From Amphibalanus amphitrite (lineage: Eukaryota > Arthropoda > Thecostraca > Balanomorpha > Balanidae), in NCBI RefSeq assembly GCF_019059575.1, contig NW_024882756.1:1-64000 (forward strand): DNA of 64,000 nt, given 5' to 3'. Below, in pieces: positions 31,901-45,087 of this stretch. The translations under genes and the position numbers were made by a program. Under the pieces are notes generated by a model, which saw only the letters and a list, made by a program, of their open reading frames with translations, had not been told where the DNA came from and did not search any database. Every line of letters starts with the position of its first letter. Positions within the stretch are counted from its first letter, which is position 1.

Positions 31901-34900
31901 GTTCAAAAAAGTCACCTCGATCACCTGACTTCTCTATGTGAAACGTACACCTGTGGTGGCTCATCAAGCGATCGGCCTCCCTCGCTCCTTTCACCCTTTC
32001 TCCCTCTCTCAGACACTCACCAGGCCGTTCTGCCGCTGATAGGCCGAGAATGTCCTGTCCACGTCCGCCAGGTCAATGCAGCTGTACAGACGCTCCTCGT
32101 CTAGGTCGTTCCAGATCGTTCCGCCAATACGGTGGGCCGGCAGCTTGGACCAGTTAAAGCTCTTGAGCGGGTTGCCAGCCTTCGGCACCTTCTTCTGCTT
32201 CACCGGAGGAGCGTGCCCGTTGAGGAGGGGTGGTGGTGGGGGCGGCACTCCGCCGGGCGGCGGGGGCGGGGGCGGGGGCGGAGGCGGCGGCGGCGGTCCG
32301 GCGCCGGCAGAGGTGCGTGATGGTAGGGTGCTGATCTTGGCCTCATCTGTGATAGCGGCCTCCTTCAGACTGCGTCCCGAGCTGTACTGCAGCTCCTGAA
32401 GCCGCTGGATAGCCTGTAGGTGACCTGGGGACGCAGGAAGGTATTGGTGCGGTTAGATACCTAAAAAGTACTTCAACAGACTAATGGGCTTAAATAAATA
32501 TCGCAAATAACTAGCATCAATATTAACCCTCGCACGACCAGGCCATTTCTCATAAAACGAACGACCAGGGGGGGGGGGGTGTTACGACCCCCCCCCTGGC
32601 GTTTCGAAACGGAAGGTCGTAGAGCTTAGCGGAAAAACCCAACGGATTGCTCTCAACGAGATCTCGCGATTGGTGGTATATTTTTGGTCCTAGGTCAACA
32701 TTTGACCTACTTTTGACCGGTCAAAGGTCAAATTTTCGGGAAAATAGACTTTTTTCAACTTTCGGCGGCGATTGCGGCAAAACGGTGGGAGATATCGACT
32801 TGAAACCTTCACTATCGTGTTCCTTGATCAATTCTCTATCGTTTGGTATGTATTTCGTTTCCCTAGCTCTAAAAATGGCGCGTTGGGAGCGCCGGAAGTC
32901 GGCAAGGTCACAGTCGACGGCAGAAATTCGAAAATTCAAAATTTAAATTTTTAAAATCTGATTGTATTTTTGGATTTGGGAGGTCCATTTGCTCCCTATA
33001 GAAGCTAATATTGCTGCATATTCCCATTGAGGTGACAAGAATTAGCAAAATAGTGGTTCGGGCGCTTTTCAAAAATAGTACCGGACGCTGTTCCTCTTGT
33101 GACGTCATAGCTCCGTGACCTGACCTGACCCGGTCAAATTTCTTATACCATATGATAGCCAATACTTGCCCCAACATGCATGGGAAGTTTCATCACGATC
33201 CATCAACCGATGTCCGTACCACCGGCAGGAAACCTCGGGCGTTGGCACTCAGTTTGTGAAAATCCGGCCGGAGGCTGTACCTCTTATGACGTCATAACTC
33301 CGTGACCTGACATGACCCGATCAATTTTTTTTCGGCAAAAGATGCGCAAAGGTTGCCCCAGAAGGTATTGAAAATTTCAGCCCGCTACGACAAGCCGTTT
33401 AGCGTGCACTTCTAAAAAACCTCAGGGGGGGGGGTTGATACAACCCCCCCCCTAGGCGTTCTAGGGTTAATACCGTCACAGGACTCTGAATATGAGCAAA
33501 ATAAGTTAGTTTGTGTATGGTTCGCATAACGCTGAAAATCACTGATTAAAATTGTACCGGCTACAGATGTAGAAAAAAACTTTATGAAGTACTTATCGCA
33601 ATGCTTATGAATCTATTTGTTACGATATGTACGACACGTTGAGCTTCACTACATGCTTATGACATACCCATGGACTCGGTCTCAAACTTCTCCTGGAGAC
33701 GACTGAGACTGGTGCTGAGGTCGTCACGCTCCTGAGTCCTGATGTCACACTCCTGCTCCTTTTCGCTGAGCTTAGTCATCAGGTCGAGGTTCTCCTTCTC
33801 CAGGTCCTCGGCCTTGGTGAGCGCACCTCTCAGCTCCTCCTCCTTGGCAAGCCTGAGGGCACAAAGGTCGGTGACGGGTCAGTTTGCCAGAAGAACGCGC
33901 AGCCTGGCTAGATATTCCCTAAAATGCATGAAACCGTCGAGGTTTTGCAGTCAGTATCTCACTGGCCATAGAAACGGTATCAACTGGTCACATTTCATAT
34001 CTTCCTCTTTCTTAGATTGAACGCTTGAGAGTGTATATGTGGGCTCGGTTGTTACGCTAACCAGAGCTGTTCCGAGTGACATCATGAGTCCACTATTAAA
34101 CCTTGCTGTTTGCTTAGCATGTTCCTATAGAAACTTCTTTAGCAAACGCTACTCACATCTGTACGAGGTTGTTGACGTTGATGTCGGTCGGCCGCAGGTC
34201 GCAGTCCTCTCCGTTCTCTGATTGGAGGATCAGCTGCTGACAGATGCGGTCGAACAGGAGCCAGTGCTGAGGATACGACCCATAGTCCACTGCGAAACAG
34301 CAAAAATGGCGAACCTCCAGTCAAACAGGTGGATATCAATTTTACATTGTCGGTTGCTACGGAATATTTTTAGCTTTATACCGATACACTGGTTGCAAAT
34401 TTCAACATCATCCGATAAAACAAACTGTATATCGTCGTAAGAGAAGTTGGAGTATCGGACAAAACAGCTAGTGACGACTCACGAGGCAGCAGGAGGCAGT
34501 GTTGTAGCAGAGACAGCAGGTGAGGATAGGCCGCTGTGTTGTTCAGCTTGGTCCTGAGGAGCTCGAACATGGCTGACGCCGACTTGGTGTCCACGTGAAT
34601 CTCCTCGTACCGTTTGGCCAGTTCCCGCTCGTCGTCCGTACGAACGAGCTCGAAAAAGTCCAGATGCCTGAGAGCACAAGCGCAGCAAGTTAGGTGACGT
34701 TCGCATCTACCTATATTGAGATCCCACGTCAAGCCATGTTCATTGTTCACCCTTGGAAACATGCATGCATCGTTAAATGTTTACACGAACGTTACGCCTT
34801 ACCAATCTACAAAATTAATCAAATATCCTTATTTTACGACTAGTTATACTCGTTGGGATTGTCGAGTTGACTGATCTGGTTCCACGACACCGAACTGAGG

Positions 34901-37900
34901 CTCTACCACCACGCTGCCTACTCTGGTACCGCTCTCTCCAGCGCCACCTAACGACCAAACATTCCGGCTGAACCGATCGAGCTCAAAGAACCTCCCTTCC
35001 TCTCCGCCTGCGGACCCACCTGTCCAGCGTTTCGTTCTCGAGTTTGCGCAGCTTATCGATGACTGGCTGCACGCCCAGCATCAGGAACTCGTATCGCAGG
35101 TGGAGTCTGAACTCGAGGCTCTCCTTGCCGGCGCCGTAGCTGAGCACGGCGTTGACGAAGGACATGATGGCCGTCTTGAGACTGACGTCGTCGGCGTACG
35201 TACCCGTCGACCGGTCCAGGTCGTTCACGATGCGCTGAAGAGGAGGTCACATGTTAACACCAAGCGTTTGAGATGTATCAGGGATGTCATATCACGTTGC
35301 CCGATATCTCGATAAGTGCTGGGGTTGCTGTTATGCATCGCATGTATGTACAACGCATATGTATACCTAAAATAAACATACTAACTTGATGATAACCACA
35401 CACGTAATAGAATGAATAAAACAGAAGTGACAAATGCACTTACGACATCACTAAGAAGATACCTACATGATAAGGCACACCTATTGCATGCAAATAAACA
35501 CGAGAGTTAGCCTGCAAATTTAATACAAACAATGACCAAACGCTTCCACTCTACTCACAAGCTTGGTGACTGGATTTGCATTGCAAACAGCCCAACCCAG
35601 TCCCCACAAGAGACGCCCTTGACATACCTGAAACCGGGTCCTCTCGCCGGCGTACTTCTGGTAGTAGGCCATCGAGTCGAGGACCTTCCGGTGGCCTCCG
35701 GGAACCAGACACACGGCGCCCAGAATCTCCAGCACCGATACCTTGGTCTTGACGTTCTCACACGACAGGCTCTGGGAGATGACATTCAGGCCCTCCGGGT
35801 GCACCAGCACGTGCGAACGCCCGTTCTGAGGACGGGGAGGAGAGGGTTAGAAGTGGCGCAACGGGTTATATTACGTACTCCAGCGTGGCTGAGTGTCCTC
35901 ACGGGTCGTCTTCATGCATAGGCGAAAATATGGAGATGAATCACACAGCGGTCATGGGCGCCATATGATTGCTTATGCAAGCGCAAAACGTTTAGCTAAG
36001 CTACCGCGAAGGTCACTTTGGATTTCGTTTGATGCATCAATGCATTTGTTCTGCGTACACAACGTCGTTAAACTTTCTACAAACTTCTACTAGCCACATT
36101 GAATAAAAAAGAATAATCGGTTATAAAATTGTTATCCGCCATATCAACTCCAATTTATCATCCGACATATCTGCATGTTATCATAACTCGTATAAAAACA
36201 CCGATCCCAACATTGCCGCTCGCCCCCCGTATAGGAGCCACGTTCTCCTTCTCGCGCTGTCAGAGCATCCCCTATCCCGGTCCACTCCCCGTCATACCGT
36301 GTTATTCATGAGCGCCTTGACGCAGCCGATCAGGCTGCTGTGAATGCTGCTCTCGGCTGTGCTGTGATCCATCGAGTTGAGGAACTTCTGACATGCCTCC
36401 AGGCCCTCCAACTCCAGGAACTTGATGACGAATGAGTTGGGCTGCGTGCGCAGCGCCGTGCGCAGAGACTCCAGCTGCTTGGTCCGCTTGGTGACCTCCT
36501 CCTCACTCTTGTGAGGGAAGGACAGCTGGAACGGGAGTAGCATGGTCAGATGGGAAGTCCGCAGTCGTCAGATGGGAACATAACAGGGATCATATATGGA
36601 TGAAAATAGTATCAAACGGGCAATAAACTAGTTACTTGTTATGTTCGCAACTTCAAAACACACAAACACGAAAGCTCAAAACTCATATCCACGCTTAAAA
36701 GTTATACGAAATCATTACACCAACAATATTCTTTGACCGAGAACAGTGCCTTTGACATATTTAACTTTGATACGCCTTATTATCATGTGTTTCAGCCATA
36801 GACATCTGTATACAGAGGTCTATGGTTCCAGCATATGTCATCAGATTCAGACCTCACACATCCCGTTTCATGCGTCACGGCAAAGAACTAAGCTTTAGAC
36901 GGGCTCAGCGGTGAACGGATCCCGGGCTCAGCGGTGAACGGATCCCGTGATTCCGTGTGTCGCGACGTACAGCGGCATCGTCAACAAGTAACGGGCGTGA
37001 ACTCACGACGCCGAGGTACCCCCAGCCCGGATAACATAGAGTGGATAGCCATCTTTGTCGCAAACGGCGCTGTCCGGTGCTCGTTCGCGTCTCTGATATA
37101 GATCAGCGGCGTCCGAAATACTGTAAACCGCCTTGTAGGCTGTGTTGGACACTGCGAATCAGCCCGTCAGCTCTTTTCCGTAAGGGTTGTTGGAATCGCA
37201 TGCCGAGGCGATTGCGAGCCACGGGTGAAACTACCCAGCGGCTGTTGACACCGCCAGATTCCGGAGGCGATAATTACGCCCCGGAGTGGTGTAAATCGCG
37301 TAATTACGACCGGTGACTTTCCACCACCGGTCTGGCGAGAGATCCTCGCATAATGAAGCGTTTAGCGTACACATCGTGTGCCGGTCGGTTAGATCAGATT
37401 ATCGCTAATTAACCAAACAGCCGCGGAATTTCTGCTGACCCACTTAACACCAGTATAACGCCTTTTGGGGCGACTAACGGAGCGAGCGAGAGGGTGAGCC
37501 TTGCACGTGCGAAATTTCGAGGGGGTACCTCCAGCTGACTTGTGCACGGCACCCTACTAACCGGTCTCTAGCGATGTGCCAAATTTGAGCACAATCGGCC
37601 CAGCCGTTCTCGAGATCTGGAAGCGGCACCCTGCACGTGCGCACGTGCAAAATGGGTCCCAACCGACTTTTGCACGGCACCCTACTAACCGGTCCCTAGC
37701 CATGTACCAAATTTGAGCGCCATCGGTCCAGCCGTTCTCGAGATCTGGAATCGACCCCTGCACGTGCGCACGTGCAGCAGCACCCCAACTCTGGCACATG
37801 GATATGCATTGCCTAGTGGGTGCCTACCTGCATGCCAACTTTCAGCGCAATCGGCCAAGTAGTTACCGAGATATTGCAACAATTACAAAAGTGACACCTC

Positions 37901-40900
37901 TTCGTTTTGCACGTGGCACGTGCATAAGGGGTCACCCACATGCATCGGGAATAGTCCAATACTTGGTAGAAGGAATGAAGCTACCCTACAAAAATTACCG
38001 CGTGTAAATCGGTCAAGTGGTTGCTGAGATATAAGCCTCGCAAAAGCGTGACCACGGCCGGCCGGCCGCTCATACTCAGAAATTTCCGTTAATCTAAGGA
38101 AAGACTACGCTCGCTTCGCTCGCTCCGTAAACACCCACGCCTTGTGGTGCGCTTATGACGTAACAACAGACAGGTTTACGAATTTTTGGCTAAAGGGTAG
38201 ATGGACAGCGGCAATTTCTCTGAATTAAACGTAAGTTTGTGAAAAAAGGTTCGACCCATTTGTAGCCTTGAAAAAAATTGCCGTATTATGATCTATAGTC
38301 ACTCTGTGCTATCAGCACATAAACGGTCAGTCGTCGACAAGGGAACAGTGGCGAGAGAGACATGGGAGAAAGGTCCTGAGGTGCGATCGGAATGCCTGGC
38401 TCGCCTGACCGATGACCACTCTCTCTCTCTGTCACCGATCCTTCCGTGATCCACCTGATTAGCAGCAGCGCTCATTAGCCCCCATCAGCCCCGGTCACGT
38501 GTCTGTGACCGGTCATTAGGCTGACCCCAGGTCACGCGCGTGTCAGCGGAGCGCACAGGAGAGCAGCAGTGGCCACGGGGCGGGGAAACCAGACCCCGAG
38601 CCAGTGCCAGACGGGCCAATCGGACCATCTCAGCGCTGCGGACCGGTCGAGGCGGCGGCGGCGGCGGAACCCGTTTTGGGGAGCCGAGGGAGGTATCCGT
38701 CCCCGCCCGCGGCCACAGACAGCCGGGGAGGGAGGGAGGCCGGCAGCTGCCGCGTCGAGGACACCCGCACTGGCGGTGCTGTACGACACTTGCAGACGAC
38801 AGCAGAGGAACGGATCCGCCAAAGATCCGGGAGGAAGCCTTGGGAGTAACCGCCGAGTCCCTCCTCGGTCGAAAAGGACCGTAATAATGTTTCAGGAAGA
38901 TATTCGAAAAAGGAATGTGACAGCCGGCGATAGAAAAGCGAAAGTCGGCGAGTTAATCTGATTGGACTATTTCCTGGTTTGGGACACCTTAGGCGTCCCC
39001 TTTCCAGATGGCAAGATAACGGGCCTCCAATTTCTCCCATGAACCACCATTAGGAAATAGAATACCTGTTTCCACTTTCTGATATTTCTATACCTAACTT
39101 TAGAAGAGACACCAAACTCGTCCATCTGATACACTGCGCCTTCATCGAGATTTTTACGTTCCGTCTATTGGGGAAGTATTTTCAAGATAAAGTGCGAAGA
39201 CATGTGGTGAATTTGTGTCAAAACTTACCTCCCCACCCGAAGCGATTTTGTCATGGAATACCTTGGTGCTCATTCACCCATTGACTTCTTGGTGAAGGAA
39301 GATTTTGTCGATGTAATACTCCCACCAAAACTTACCCCGGTGAGGGAGGTGATTTTGTCGATGTAGTAGTCGGGCAGCCGGGCCAGGTAGCTGTGGCCAT
39401 TTCCATTGTCCGTGTCATCCTGTAACACACAACAAACGCCATTGTAATAAATGTTCAAATCACACATTCGATTCTCACTTTTCCTTCCAAACAAGCAGCT
39501 ATTACTGACCCAGCAACATTAGCAGGGCACATGCCCCGGCGACCACGCCATTGCGCTCTTTCCGTTGCCTGCAGGCCATGCGGCACAGCATACTTTACGG
39601 CGCTCACTGGTAGCGCCATCTATGGACGAAAATATCGGATCACCTGTGTTGTGCGGTACAGCGTACCTACTGCAGTACGCGCCTCCGTGGCCTGTGATAC
39701 TGTAGGACAAAAAGACTAAGAAACGACGTAGGACAAATTGGTTGTTACGCTGACAGTGTGTTTATTGCCTTCTCAACACTCTATGTAAAAGCCAAAAGGG
39801 ATTGTCTTTGCGACCGTGCGCTCTCTAACATTAGTGTTTCAATAGCGCAACCTAACACAGATCTAGTCATATTTACTCACATGAAATATAAAATAAAATG
39901 CTGAGTTCACACTTAAAAGTGAGGTCATTTATAAGTAGGAAAGCTGAGTGATGCAAATGAACCTGAAATGAATGCTGAAAAGCATCCCTAGCTAATCTTA
40001 TGTTGGGCCAATTAAGATACGAGATACTTGAAAACGTTGGACAACAGTTACGCCACACCAGACAATGTCGTCGCAACTTGAGCGGGTGATACTGTTTTTA
40101 GTACGGAACTGGAGAGATCGTAAAGCTGTAATGGGAAAGGTGAATGATCGATGTTACGCTTGTTGGAGCTCAGAAGGAACAATGCCCCATTTGGACAGGT
40201 GGTTAATGCGAGCGTCCGCTACAAGGCAGCCTCTCCACAAAAAGTCATCTTTGTATCTCTCGTACTGTTTGTTCGGGAAAATCTCAGCATGTTGCTAGTT
40301 AACGGGATACCTGCGCAAAAGTGAACTGGACAAGTAAGCTGAATGGAATTGATTGCCATTGTGGTAACAATAACCAACAACGAGAAGCTGTCGATTGACG
40401 TGGTCAGCTTAGACAATCCGAAAAAAGACGGTAGTTAGCACTACTTTATCGACAATTATCGCCATTCAGACCTGTGCGCTAGCGCTACTCTTGAGTGGTT
40501 TTCCACGGGCCGTGACGCGGCAATACCAGTTCAGTACCCACCCGAGCCCAAACGTTTCCCGTGACAGGGCCGCCGAGCGAGGAGACAAACAAAAAGACCG
40601 CTCGGCAGCCGGCGCGCTGGGTCTCGGACCGGCGTCGCTGGCCTCCGAATAGACTCCAAAGCCGTCGCGGGAAGTCGTTGCGGTCGTTCCCACTCCCGAC
40701 GGACTGGAACACTGCTCTCCACGCCTCAAACCACTCACAGAGACAATGCCACTAAATTGTCGGACGACCCACGGCCAATGACGCGTATTGACATGCGCTG
40801 GAACACCACATTAGCATGGCCATTCGAGAGTGAGGACAAGTTATCCCACGGTCGTGACATTTGACCTTGACTCGCTAAAGCTTGTGTCAGGCACCGGAGG

Positions 40901-43900
40901 AGTGTGCTTTTAATAGTACGAGTTCCGGGCCGAAGGGCATTCAGTCGATTTTTACAGTGACGTCCACTGTCCTTTATGATACTATCACCGTTCAATGGAC
41001 AGTCATTTATCCATAAAATGTATCGTCCCTCTGTCCTGACGGAGTAGTTTGTACAGGGGTGTGCGCTAGAATCCGGAAAAAAAAACTAAGGGAAAGAACT
41101 GAAGTGTTTATTTGGTATCGCAAGGCTTCACTTCAAAATTTTTACTTTTATAGCGAAGACTGATCCTTCCTCTGCACTATCGTTCGACTTAACCCCCTCC
41201 AGCTCCAATCACAGCCTCCACAGGAAGCCGGAACCTGCCGCAGGCGTTGGTGACCTGCTCCCGGGTCAAGTTGGTCACGGCCTGGATAATGGCGGTCCTC
41301 AGGGAGTCAAAAGTGTTGTAAGTTAAATCACGGCCGAAATCGCCCCTGGCGGCAGGCCGAAAACACAAAGCAAGCAAGCAAGCAAGTTGTAAGTTCCTTT
41401 GTTGGACTCTCTCTCAAGGACGCCTCACAGCTAGTGGTCGACCGGACACAGAAGATCTTCTCGCAGAGAAAGAAGCAGATCCGGCCGGCAGTTCTGTGCT
41501 TCAAAGAAGTGATGAGCAGCTCACATCTCTGAGTTTCCTGGTCTTTATGACTTCTGAGAGCATCTGCCTCACCTCGAGAACGTAGCTCATGATATCGGAG
41601 ATCCTCGTGAATGGCACGAAGAATTGTTGCCCTGCGCAGATTGAGCCTCGAGGTCACCTTCTGCATGGGAAGGCTCGGACCTTCTCCAATAATGACCTCG
41701 GGCTGCTCCAAGAAGTCCTTATTCCGCTTCCGAACCTCGAATCGGCCCTGTTCCTTCCTCTTGGGAGTCAGAGACTCACTCATCGTCTCTTCAGACTCTT
41801 TGAGCAGCTTCGCAAAGTCGTACACGGTCAATTTCGGGAACTGAAATATGTCCAAAATTTCCTTGGGCGCGCGGCCGCAACGGAGGGCCACAAAAATTGC
41901 GGTGCGGCGCTCTAACTCAGAGGACATTTCTACTTATTTTGTTTCCGATCGAAGGCGACTCAAATCACAAACCTATGAGGAAAAGAAGAGTGATATATTT
42001 AAAAAGTTTATATGGGGCGTTCCACGACAAATCGACAAATAAAAAATTAAATTTGCACCCTCATATTTTATTCTTCGTTGAAAACTGGTGTAAGGGGTTG
42101 TGATGGGCGGGGAAGCCAGCTGTGGCAAGGATTTTTTTTCTTCGAACAACGGTTTCCGAGATATAGCCTCGGGCAATTCCTGGATTTCGCGCTGCAGCCC
42201 TATGTTTGGCGGCCTATAACTCAGAAACTATTGGTTTTTTACGATAAAAACTTTACATGGTTCAACTCACAATCAACCAACAAACATTTTGGCTATCTCG
42301 GATTTTCAATTTTTGAAATTTTTGATCATGTGACCTTTTGTCCTATTTTTCGAAGAGTGATCTTGATATTTTCCCCACTGAAAGTTGCAATTTTGTCTGA
42401 TGACGATGAAAGCCTTATCGATTGTCATTCATATGCGATAATAAAAAAGTGGTTATCGCCCTGCGTTGACCTCAGGTCAGGTCATTTTTTTGACCTGTCC
42501 ATTATTACGAGCGGGAGCGACAGCGAGATCTCGAAAATAAAGCAAGATATCGACAAGCGGTAAACGGTAAAGGGTACACACGGATAAGGTCTATAATTTT
42601 TACTGAGGTCATTTTCAGGTCAGGTCAAAGATGACGTCACAGGAGCTAAAAGGAAGTCAAAATAGCGGCACTATACATATATATGAAGTTTTTCTCAAAT
42701 AACTTTCAAGGTATCCCAGCTAGGAACAAACTAATAGCACCATCGTGATCCTCTCGTCGATCCGCATCGAAACATCTGTATGTTGACCTCGAAAGGTCGA
42801 AAGGTCAAAAGTTGGCCTTAGATCACGTGACCACTTTTTTATTATCGCATATGAATGACAATTGATAAGGCTTTAATCGTCATCAGACAAAATTGCAACT
42901 TTCAGTGGGGAAAATATCAATGTCACTCTTCGAAAAATAGGACAAAAGGTCACGTGATCAAAATTTTCAAAAATTGAAAATCCGAGATAGCCAAAATGTT
43001 TGTTGGTTGATTGTGAGTTGAACCATATAAGGTTTTTATCGTAAAAAGCCAATAGTTTCTGAGTTATAGGCCGCCAAACATAGGGCTGCAGCGCGAACTC
43101 CAAGAATTGCCCGAGGCTATATCTCGGAAACCGTTGTTCGAAGAAAAAAATCCTTGCCACAGCTGGCTTCCCCGCCCATCACAACCCATTGGACCAATTC
43201 TAAGCAAAAAATAAAATATGAGGGTGCAGGGCACTTGTCGATTTGTCGTGGAACGCCCCATATGATACATCAAGTTTAAGTTTTTCCGGATTCTAGTGCA
43301 CACCCCTGTATTAGTCGGTCGCCTTCATGTAAAAGGCTCCCGATTCGTCTATTCCAAATAACCTTTGGAGCGATCTTCAGCATAGCCCAGCAAGTTAAAC
43401 GCATCTGAATGTCGCTCTCCCAATCCCAGTCCTGTTCATTCTCGGTATCGTGGGGGCAGGTTTTCTCCAGAGCTGTCCACTGTCCCTTCATTTCTATACC
43501 GAGAGTCGGGTGACAACCGATAGCGCATCATCACCGAACCGAGATAGAATGAAATCAGACACGGTCACCGCGACGTAGTGGCAGAAGGTAATTAAAAAAG
43601 ACAGGTGAAAGTCGTCATGACGTTTTCCACTGAGATGACACGGAAAACGAAAAAAATCGTAAGATGGTGAAACACATTTGGTAAGACTTACATACGGCCA
43701 TCGAATATCATAAACATGACGTAGCCACTAGCCAGCGTACGCTGAGCCACACCTACGCCGACCTCACTTTGTCAAACTCCCACCTGGTGGCGTTCAAGGA
43801 GCATGAGCCCCCTATAACCTGGTCACGTCCACCAAGAAGTATGGTCGGAATAACCCATTCTCTCAGGGACATCACATGGATTATTGGCAGTGCCAAGGCC

Positions 43901-45015
43901 AGTGACAATACCCCGAGGGGTGCCACCCGCCCGGTCGGTAACCAGCACAATACCCCTCCGTTACCGAGACGTTCCCTCGCGAGGCTTCACGGCGAGCCCC
44001 CCGGATTGTGCTTCAGGGACACTCGATACACTGCTGTATCCGTGACGATATTCCCCGAAAGTGTTGACAGCTATCGCATCATGACACCGCAGCATTGGCC
44101 AACTATTCTCCCGCTCTGACAGCCCAAGGACGAGTCTGCGGATCCAGGCGCCACCTGACACACAGATGTTTGTTTGGTTCAACTGGCTTTTTTATTTTGT
44201 GGTGGCGATGCACGTACCTTTTTCTTTCGGCTGCAGTAGAGCTGCCACTTTTTCTCCAGCGGCAGCTCCAGCATTGCTGACCGGTTCGCCGCGGTGAGAT
44301 CAAGCTCGTCCTGTAAGAAGAAAGAACATCATCGGTGAGCAGAATGATAACTGTTTCAACATGAAATATGGTGGTTATGAATTGTCCATCAATTCAGGGC
44401 GGCAATATTCTGCTCACGGCTAACGCTCGTCCATCATTGCATATTTATTTTGCATACCTAATGGTCGCTTTTTTATCGGTAGGGTTCTTCTCCGTGTATT
44501 TAAAAATTGTTTTATCAATAAAAATCATTTAGCAGTACAGGACAGCATGCACATTAGTGTGCCAATAGCAAAGCAGTCTATTCCATCCGCACCTACTTTG
44601 AAACCACGTAAATTGATATGGTATGTATTGCATTTAGGGCCTTGTGTAATGTGTATTGCAACAGTACTCCTCCGATAGAAGGCCTATCACGAGTGTGGCA
44701 TCAGCTCACTCCTCCGTATCAAACGCCGAGCATTCAGATTCTGTACCATGCCCCGTACCATCCGGCTCTGTGCAGTAGCACGTGCTTGGTCCAGGTGACC
44801 ATACCCCATCGGTACCCTCGAAGGTAGAGTGAAAGAGGAGGGGGCGACTGTGCCGTGCATGGAATGCGGACAGATTCGGCACGGCACTGAGTCACAGGCC
44901 GGTTTACGGACCCATAGGCGGAATAGAGAGGGTTCTTATTTAGTCACGGCCGTAGTTCCAGTCCACATACACGTGTTCATCAATATTAACCTCTCTCCTT
45001 TCTTCCCTCCCTCCA

Positions 45016-45087
<72 letters not shown>

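Noticed and set aside
38532-39040. Frames on both strands in the DAAM intron 4 GC block as a separate gene
   Set aside because: No domain and no splice signals that join into a model; several overlapping frames arise from composition.
45019-45083. Leu/Ser-rich frame through the CT repeat
   Set aside because: Simple microsatellite with no coding support.
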